The position numbers and the translations under genes were made by a program. From Halorubellus salinus (lineage in GTDB: Archaea > Halobacteriota > Halobacteria > Halobacteriales > Natrialbaceae): a DNA stretch of 64,000 bases. The notes under the pieces were generated by a model that saw nothing but the letters and a program-made list of their open reading frames with translations, was not told where the DNA came from and did not search any database. This document shows, one piece after another, positions 58,811-64,000 of the stretch. The stretch spans positions 310,001 through 374,000 of the forward strand of contig NZ_JAJCVI010000004.1 in assembly GCF_020567525.1 (NCBI RefSeq), written 5' to 3'. Within the stretch, counting starts at the first letter, position 1; each line of letters opens with the position of its first letter.

Positions 58811-59617
58811 CTAGATGCAGTCCGCGCAGGTTCCGCAGTCCGCGAAGACGAGGCCGACGCTGTTCGCGGTCAGGCAGGCGATACACAGTGCAGCACCGGC
58901 TCCCGTCGTCACGAGCGCACAAGAGCCATAGCAGAGGCCACGGTTGACGGCCCAGAGCGCACAGCTCGCACACGCCGAGTCGCACTCGCCCTGCGCGGTC
59001 ACGACCCGCTCGACGTTCGACGGGGAGATCGCGCGACCGTTCGACCCGACCTGGTATCGGCCCGCGTCCGTCATGACGACGAACCCGTCCGTTGCGCTGT
59101 CGTAGATTGCGACCGCGATATCGCCGGCCTCCTCGGGGAGCGCGCGGTCGAGCTTCCGGTGTTCGGCGTCGGTGACGCGGCGAGACATCGTCACCCCGGA
59201 CTCGGTCCCGTAGAGCGTGAGCGATGGTCCGCGCGGAACGTCGCGGAACTCCTTCGGGAGCGCTCGTCGCTTCGATGGATTCGCAGCCAGGTCGACGAAG
59301 TCGAGTTTGGCGTGGGTCGTCCCGTCGGCGGTCTCGACGTGAACGAGGCGGCCGACGTTCGTGTCGAGGACGGTCTTGTCGACGTCGAGCGACGACGTCG
59401 AGATGTGCTCGAACTCGGCGACGCCGTCACTGCGGAAGCCATCAACTGCTCGACGGATCGACTCGACCTTCGGATCGTCGAGCACGTCGGCGGGCGCGGC
59501 CTCGTCTTCGCTCGCGGAGACGACGCTGATGGCGCTACTTCCTGCGACTGCGCCTGCACCTGCGGTCTTCATGAGCTGTCGCCGATTGATTCCGCTTGTT
59601 TCGTTCTCGTCAGACAT
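58811..59617 (-). CDS. Halocin C8-like peptide precursor (Tat-exported)
   Basis: 268 residues. A Tat signal (NRRQLMKTAGAGAVAG, RR at 12-13) is followed by a polar domain (about 40-205) and then a cysteine-rich C-terminal part. Cys are at 212, 216, 219, 229, 233, 245, 248, 261, 264 and 267: ten in about 57 residues, with Gly/Ala/Leu-rich spacers. This is the layout of the halocin C8 precursor, in which the N-terminal part is the immunity protein and the cleaved tail is the bacteriocin. The closest alternative is another Cys-rich secreted protein. The TATA box lies about 30 nt upstream of ATG 59617. Confidence 0.85.
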   Translation of the reverse strand: MSDENETSGINRRQLMKTAGAGAVAGSSAISVVSASEDEAAPADVLDDPKVESIRRAVDGFRSDGVAEFEHISTSSLDVDKTVLDTNVGRLVHVETADGTTHAKLDFVDLAANPSKRRALPKEFRDVPRGPSLTLYGTESGVTMSRRVTDAEHRKLDRALPEEAGDIAVAIYDSATDGFVVMTDAGRYQVGSNGRAISPSNVERVVTAQGECDSACASCALWAVNRGLCYGSCALVTTGAGAALCIACLTANSVGLVFADCGTCADCI

Positions 59618-59643
59618 CTACACATGGGCAGAAACACCAGAAA

Positions 59644-59653
59644 CAAATAAACA
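59644..59653 (-). promoter_or_regulatory. TATA box of the halocin-like gene
   Basis: TGTTTATTTG on the minus strand is centred about 31 nt before the ATG at 59617. Confidence 0.55.
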
Positions 59654-59895
59654 TATCTAATTTGGTATATCGGAGTTTGCACCGTCGGTGTCGACGCTTC
59701 CCAAACCCAACGGAAAGAACAGCTAACCAAAACAAATTCGTAGTGGTGATTCGGTTTAGAAATCGCGGTTATCGACAATTCGTACCATGAACCTGCCATA
59801 CTACGAAATGTTCTCTCCGGAGAAACACAGCTATAAGTTACACTTTCCTCGTTCGCCATATGCTCTGAAAGCGACCTCTATCGGTTATGCACAGG

Positions 59896-59903
59896 TTTTA
59901 TTA
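59896..59903 (+). promoter_or_regulatory. TATA box of the small membrane protein gene
   Basis: TTTTATTA is centred about 28 nt before ATG 59928, favouring that start over the longer frame. Confidence 0.5.
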
Positions 59904-59927
59904 CTTCTAAACGTCCAATCCTATCGT

Positions 59928-60308
59928 ATGAAGAAGATGTACTTTGCCCTGCTCGGCGGGATTTGTGTCATACTTGCGGGCGCTTTCGGCGTCCGGTTCG
60001 GGTTCGACGAGCTACACGTCGCCGCGGCGGTGCTGGCGCTGTTCGTCGCCGGCGACCTGCTCGTCATCGGCGGGCTTCGAGACCGCTCGTCACTCGGGTC
60101 GTGGAACGTGCAGTGGTACCACTTCGTCGGCGCTGGTGCGACGCTGCTCGGGGTCGCCCTCGGTGTGTTCAGCGTTTCCGAGGGACTCCAGTCCGCGTCC
60201 CTCTCCGCGAGCCTCTTCCTCGGCGTGACCAGTTCCATCATCGCCATCCTCATCGGCGTCGACTTCGCACGCGGTGGTCGACTCCACGACCTCCACTCCG
60301 TCGAGTGA
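59928..60308 (+). CDS. Four-helix membrane protein divergent from the halocin-like gene
   Basis: 126 residues from ATG 59928 (MKKMYFALLGG) with four hydrophobic helices (about 4-22, 29-48, 62-82 and 88-110) and a charged C-terminus. No family was recognised. It shares an AT-rich promoter region with the halocin-like precursor, so it may be an immunity or export partner, but this is inferred only from position. Confidence 0.7.
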   Translation: MKKMYFALLGGICVILAGAFGVRFGFDELHVAAAVLALFVAGDLLVIGGLRDRSSLGSWNVQWYHFVGAGATLLGVALGVFSVSEGLQSASLSASLFLGVTSSIIAILIGVDFARGGRLHDLHSVE

Positions 60309-60377
60309 CACGCGCGTCGCCTTCGGCGGCGCGACGACCAGCAGTACTTATTCCGATCGGTCACCAGGGTCAACGCT

Positions 60378-61178
60378 GTGATAGTGGTCGCGACGGCGGA
60401 CTTCGAGGTGTACCACGACGTCGTGGGGGAGCTCCGGGACCGCGGGGTGGCGTTCACCACGGTCGAACCTGGCGACGACCTGCCGGACGAGACGGCGGTC
60501 GTCGTCACTGGCCGCGGCGAGAGCGAGGCGCTCGCGGACGAGGGCGTCGAAGGCGTGCACGTCGTGGAGGCGGAGCCGGACGCGCCGCGCCGAGCGGTCG
60601 AGGCGGCGCTCGCGTACCTCCGCGGTGGCGAGGGACGGACCGTGGTGGGCGTCGACCCCGGCCGGAAGCCCGGTATCGCGGTGCTCGCGGGCGACGTCGT
60701 GGTGGCGGCGTTCCAGGTGCCGGCGAGCGACGCCGCCGCGGTCGTCCGCGACGAGGTCGCTGGCGAGGCGGACGCGGTGGTGCGCGTCGGCGACGGTGCG
60801 CGCCGCGAGGGCGCGAAGATCATCGGTGGGCTCCAGGACGTCCGCGTGGAACTCGTCGACGAGACGGGGACGACGCCGTACCTCGGCACGGGCGCTCGCG
60901 GCATGGGCGACGTCCTCGCGGCCGTGAACATCGCGCGCAGCGAGGGCGAGGTCGTCGAGTCCCGCGAGTTCGAGCCGACGGCAGGCGAGATCCAGCGCGT
61001 CAAGGACCGGTCGCGCGAGCTCTCCCCGGACAACCGCGCGGTCGACACGGCCCTCGCGCGCCGCGTCGCCCGCGGCGAACTCGACGTCGAGACCGCACTC
61101 GCCGAACACCGAGCGAACGACGACGACGCGACGGCGGCCGACACGGATGGTCGCGCCGAGGAGACCGACGACGGGTAG
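60378..61178 (+). CDS. RNase H-fold (RuvC/YqgF-like) protein, predicted
   Basis: The 266-residue protein starts at GTG 60378. An N-terminal alpha/beta part (about 1-80) precedes a segment with Asp93 in VVGVDPGRKPGIAVLAGD, a beta strand pattern typical of RuvC/YqgF folds, and later acidic residues (VVRVGDGARREG; DNRAVDTALARRVA) that could complete a metal site. A nuclease or Holliday-junction role is possible. The 3' tail is acidic and is tandemly duplicated past the stop. Not matched to a named family. Confidence 0.6.
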   Translation: MIVVATADFEVYHDVVGELRDRGVAFTTVEPGDDLPDETAVVVTGRGESEALADEGVEGVHVVEAEPDAPRRAVEAALAYLRGGEGRTVVGVDPGRKPGIAVLAGDVVVAAFQVPASDAAAVVRDEVAGEADAVVRVGDGARREGAKIIGGLQDVRVELVDETGTTPYLGTGARGMGDVLAAVNIARSEGEVVESREFEPTAGEIQRVKDRSRELSPDNRAVDTALARRVARGELDVETALAEHRANDDDATAADTDGRAEETDDG

Positions 61179-61204
61179 CCCGGGAGACCGACGACGGCTA
61201 GCCG
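61158..61204. repeat. Two-copy repeat (about 23 bp) that duplicates a stop codon
   Basis: GAGACCGACGACGG followed by a TAG-containing tail occurs at 61161 and 61184. The first copy is the end of the RNase H-fold gene; the second lies in untranslated DNA. Confidence 0.75.
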
Positions 61205-61370
61205 AGCGCGGTCGCGTGGGACGAACGGAACCCTCGATGACGTGGGACGTCGAGGCGGTCGACGCCGCGGGGACGCGGGCGTCGACGGCGAGAAGTGGCG
61301 TGGTGGCGTGGTGGTCGGCGCCCCGGCCGACGGCGAGGTCGGGCGGGGGTGCGGTCGGGCTGCGGGGCGG

Positions 61371-61592
61371 TCAGCGCGCGTTCCAGGTGCAGTGCGTGCA
61401 GGCGGGGACGCCCTGCACGTTCGCGAGGTCGCTCTCGCAGGACGGGCACGTGGTCGCGCCGGCGGGGCCGCCGTCGGTGACCGGCGTGCGTTCGTCCGCG
61501 TCGACCGTCGCGTCGGTGGGGTCGTCGAGCGTGACGTCGACGCCGCGGTAGCAGCCGAACGTGAAGTCGTGGGCTTCGGTGGGGTCGGCCAT
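61371..61592 (-). CDS. Small zinc-ribbon protein
   Basis: The 73-residue protein has a polar N-terminus (MADPTEAHDFTFGCYRGVDV) and a zinc ribbon with Cys49, Cys52, Cys65 and Cys68 (CPSC, CTHC). A TATA-like CTTATACT about 30 nt upstream on the minus strand supports ATG 61590-61592. Function unknown. Confidence 0.7.
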   Translation of the reverse strand: MADPTEAHDFTFGCYRGVDVTLDDPTDATVDADERTPVTDGGPAGATTCPSCESDLANVQGVPACTHCTWNAR

Positions 61593-61736
61593 AGCTATCG
61601 TTTACATCTGTGGCATCGAGTATAAGGCTATGTTCGGATGGGTATATGTGCATCCAGCTTCCTAGAGGTGTATTAGGAGTACTTTCGAGTGGGTGGTCGT
61701 CGACGCTAGACCGGCGAGTCAGTCCTCGTTCCTGCG

Positions 61737-63050
61737 TCACACGCCATCGTAGTACGCGCTCTCGGCGCGGCGAACGACCTCGCGAACCGGGAGCCCGGTC
61801 TCGCGTGCGACCCGCGCCGCGTCGTCGTACTCGGCGCTCGCGTCGTAGCGCTCGCCGGCCTCGTCGCTCGCGACCTTCACCGTCATCTCGTAGGCGTCGC
61901 CGTCGACGTCGACGGTGACGGTCTCGAACGCTCGCTGGGCGACCCAGCGGTGACTCGTGCTCGTCGCACGCACGCCGAGCGTCCCCGTCTCCTCGGCGAG
62001 CCGCCGCGCGACCGCGTCCGCGTCCGCCGGTGCGCAGATCACCTTCACCAGGTGCCCGGGCCGCGACTTCTTCATCGTCGTCGGGAGGATCGTCGTGTCG
62101 TACGCCCCAGCGTCCGCGAGCGCGTCCTGGAGCCCACCGAGGACCTCCGGCGTCGCGTCGTCCAGGTTCGTCTCCAGCACCGCGACGTCCTCCCGACGGA
62201 GACCGCTCGTCGCGTCACCGACCGACGCCCGCAGCACGTTCGGACGCGCGTCGAACGACTTCGAGCCCGCGCCGTAGCCGGACGCGTCCACCGTCATCGA
62301 CGGCAGCGACTCCACGCCCTCGGCGTAGTGCGCGAGGATCGCTGCGCCCGTCGGCGTCAAGAGCTCGGCGTCGATAGGCCCACCGTGCACCTGCCAGTCC
62401 GCGCGCTCGGCGAGCTCCATCACCGCCGGCGCCGGCACCGGGTACGTCCCGTGCGCCATCTCGACGCTCCCACCGCCGACCGATACGGGCGTCGTCACCA
62501 CCCGCTCGACCCCGAGGTCGTGCACGAGCGCGCACGCCCCGAGGACGTCCGCGATGGCGTCGTCGGTCCCGACCTCGTGGAAGTGCGTCTCCACCAGCTC
62601 GACGCCGTGCACGCTCGCCTCCGCCTCCCCGAGCAACTCGAAGACGGCGAGCGCGTCCTCGCGAACGCCCGACGACAGCTCCAGCCCCTCGACGAACTCG
62701 ACGACCTCCGCGTACGACCGACTCGCACCGTGCCCCTCGCTCGAATCACCGTGGTCGTGGCTGTGGCCGTGGTCGTGGCTGTGGTCGTGGTCGTGGTCGT
62801 GGCTGTGGTTGTCTGCGCTGTCGTCGCCGTCGTCGCCGTCCTCGGTCGTGCTGGCCGTAGCGTCGTCGTGGACGACGTCGACCTTCGTGGCGGTGATGCC
62901 GTTCCTGTCGACGTCGTGGACGTCGTACGTGACGGGGAGTTGCGCGGCGAGGTCGTCGAGGACGCACGGGTCGGCGCCGGCGGCGACGAGCGCTCCGAGG
63001 AGCATGTCGCCGCTGGCGCCCGTACGGCCGTCGAACGCGAGCGTTCGCAT
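61737..63050 (-). CDS. larC: Nickel-pincer cofactor biosynthesis protein LarC
   Basis: The 437-residue LarC-family protein inserts nickel during synthesis of the pincer cofactor of lactate racemase-type enzymes. The N-terminus MRTLAFDGRTGASGDMLLGA, VETHFHEVGTDDAIADVLG and TNLDDATPEVLGGL fit the family. A His/Asp-rich insertion (HSHDHDHDHSHDHGHSHDHG, residues about 80-105) probably stores or captures nickel. ATG 63048-63050 begins the family sequence. LarB and LarE are not in the window. Confidence 0.92.
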   Translation of the reverse strand: MRTLAFDGRTGASGDMLLGALVAAGADPCVLDDLAAQLPVTYDVHDVDRNGITATKVDVVHDDATASTTEDGDDGDDSADNHSHDHDHDHSHDHGHSHDHGDSSEGHGASRSYAEVVEFVEGLELSSGVREDALAVFELLGEAEASVHGVELVETHFHEVGTDDAIADVLGACALVHDLGVERVVTTPVSVGGGSVEMAHGTYPVPAPAVMELAERADWQVHGGPIDAELLTPTGAAILAHYAEGVESLPSMTVDASGYGAGSKSFDARPNVLRASVGDATSGLRREDVAVLETNLDDATPEVLGGLQDALADAGAYDTTILPTTMKKSRPGHLVKVICAPADADAVARRLAEETGTLGVRATSTSHRWVAQRAFETVTVDVDGDAYEMTVKVASDEAGERYDASAEYDDAARVARETGLPVREVVRRAESAYYDGV

Positions 63051-63149
63051 ACTGCAAGGTGGTCGTGGGAGCGCGAAAAGCACCACGGTCCCCGGGCAAG
63101 GACGACAGCCGATCAGCGTCGCGTGCGAGTCGTCGTTCCGTGGTCGTCG

Positions 63150-64000
63150 CTACGCCCAGTTCACGGTCCAGCTCGACACCGATTGCATCGTGACGACCAC
63201 GAGCTGCTCGCCCGCGCGAACGAGCTCCACGGAGGCGCCCTCCGGCACGTCCACCTCACCCGTGATCGTGCCGTCAAGCAACTGGAGTGCGACGAGTCGC
63301 CCGCCGCCCGTGACGACGAACGCGGCGTCGTTCCAGAGCACGGGGCCGGCGGTCACGCGCCCGAGTTCGTCGGTTTCCCAGTAGCGCTCGCCCGAGTACG
63401 CGTCCAGACAGTGCACGCCGTCCTGGCCGCCGGCGACGACCCGGCCGCTCGCGACGGCCGGTTCGAGCAGCTGGCGGTTCCCGAACGGATGCCGGAACAT
63501 GAACGACTTCGTGGACAGGTCCATCGCGGTGAGATTCCGGCCGGCCGCGTACAGGACGTCGTCGTGGACCGCGACCGGTTCATCCATCCGGAACCCCCAG
63601 CGCTCGCGCGGGTCGAACACGCGCCGATCGTCCGCGTCGTACGCCGCGTTTGCGTTCGCGATACCCACGTAGAGCACGTCCTCGTGGAACGCGAAGTTAC
63701 TGATCGTCGTCGTCGGATCCCACGAGTACGCGAACCGGAGCTCGCCGTTCCGGTCGTCGAAGGCGTGCAGGGCGGCGGCGTTCGTCGTCGTCACCTCGGA
63801 GGACCCGACGAACACCTCGCCGCTACGAACGAGGATGTCCTCGACCATCGTCACCCCACCTGGGACGTCTACCGACCATTCGATGGAGTTGCCGTCGGGC
63901 GTGACGCGGTGGACCTGGGGCTGGTCAGCTCTCGTTCCGACGTAGAGCGCGTCCTCGGTCGCCGTCGTTGCCCATGCGTCCGCGTCTAGGGAGACGCCGT
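63150..64000 (-). CDS. PQQ-like beta-propeller protein (BamB-type), 5' end beyond the window
   Basis: The frame is open from the stop at 63150 to the right edge (at least 283 codons). Repeated blades such as LYVGIANANAAYD, VLYAAGRNLTAMD, VVAGGQDGVHCLDAYSGERYWE and VVTGGGRLVALQLLDGTI have the W/Y-D-x-x-G pattern of PQQ-like repeats. Such proteins are usually secreted or surface-located. The N-terminus and signal cannot be seen. An internal ATG at 63854 is not the true start because the upstream codons continue in a repeat pattern. Confidence 0.8.
   Translation of the reverse strand, partial: GVSLDADAWATTATEDALYVGTRADQPQVHRVTPDGNSIEWSVDVPGGVTMVEDILVRSGEVFVGSSEVTTTNAAALHAFDDRNGELRFAYSWDPTTTISNFAFHEDVLYVGIANANAAYDADDRRVFDPRERWGFRMDEPVAVHDDVLYAAGRNLTAMDLSTKSFMFRHPFGNRQLLEPAVASGRVVAGGQDGVHCLDAYSGERYWETDELGRVTAGPVLWNDAAFVVTGGGRLVALQLLDGTITGEVDVPEGASVELVRAGEQLVVVTMQSVSSWTVNWA

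Larger units (their letters stand above)
59618..59927. other. AT-rich divergent promoter region of the halocin-like locus
   Basis: No gene is clear; a short in-frame extension of the rightward gene to 59787 is possible but unlikely. GC content is low across the region. TATA boxes: minus-strand TGTTTATTTG (59644-59653) for the precursor and plus-strand TTTTATTA (59896-59903) for the membrane protein. Confidence 0.6.

Noticed and set aside
59787-59927. Longer N-terminus for the four-helix protein next to the halocin-like gene
   Set aside because: A TATA box at 59896-59903 lies inside this extension and fits the inner ATG at 59928.

Overview
The window is chromosomal DNA from a haloarchaeon (class Halobacteria). 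The evidence is the high GC content, strongly acidic proteins, twin-arginine (Tat) signals on secreted proteins, TATA boxes about 27-32 nt upstream of apparently leaderless starts, an intron-containing elongator tRNA-Met, and lineage genes such as RadB, HMG-CoA synthase, R15P isomerase, B12-dependent ribonucleotide reductase and AbrB-PhoU. The genus cannot be fixed from sequence alone. I saw no rRNA, CRISPR array, transposase, integrase or replication origin.

Layout. 1-10.4 kb: a truncated membrane protein, HMG-CoA synthase, and two very large surface proteins that share an N-terminal module. 10.5-19 kb: a TatD-like hydrolase and three secreted subtilases, each with its own AT-rich promoter. 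A NYN-domain gene and the remnant of a further subtilase tail lie among them. 19-23.4 kb: a cis-prenyltransferase paralogue without the usual catalytic motif, an F420-reductase-like protein, a four-CBS protein and a purine phosphoribosyltransferase-like enzyme. 23.4-31.3 kb: an aa3-type cytochrome oxidase operon (subunit II, fused I+III, IV-like and two small membrane proteins) that converges on a four-gene operon of unknown membrane proteins. 31.4-33.8 kb: an ATP-grasp ligase, tRNA-Val with 3'-end duplications, and a PKD protein. 34-38 kb: the trpDFEG operon. 38.6-42.9 kb: NrdJ with a possible coupled leader ORF, then an alcohol dehydrogenase. 43-49.7 kb: mostly conserved haloarchaeal proteins of unknown function, a VTT membrane protein, tRNA-Met and a winged-helix protein. 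49.8-51.7 kb: divergent phoU and abrB-phoU genes. 51.8-54.7 kb: R15P isomerase, a DUF63 protein and a PfkB kinase. 54.7-58.7 kb: a 57-residue protein, PyrF, a KhtTU-like antiporter pair, RadB and a DUF3892 protein. 58.8-60.3 kb: a halocin C8-like precursor and a divergent four-helix membrane protein. 60.4-64 kb: an RNase H-fold protein, a zinc ribbon protein, LarC and a truncated beta-propeller.

The most interesting material is the halocin-like locus, the modular surface-protein pair, the subtilase cluster with its remnant, the nrdJ leader/hairpin, the R15P isomerase-kinase neighbourhood, the oxidase accessory operon, and repeated tandem duplication of sequence just after gene 3' ends. Functions are inferred from recognisable motifs. 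No database search was run.
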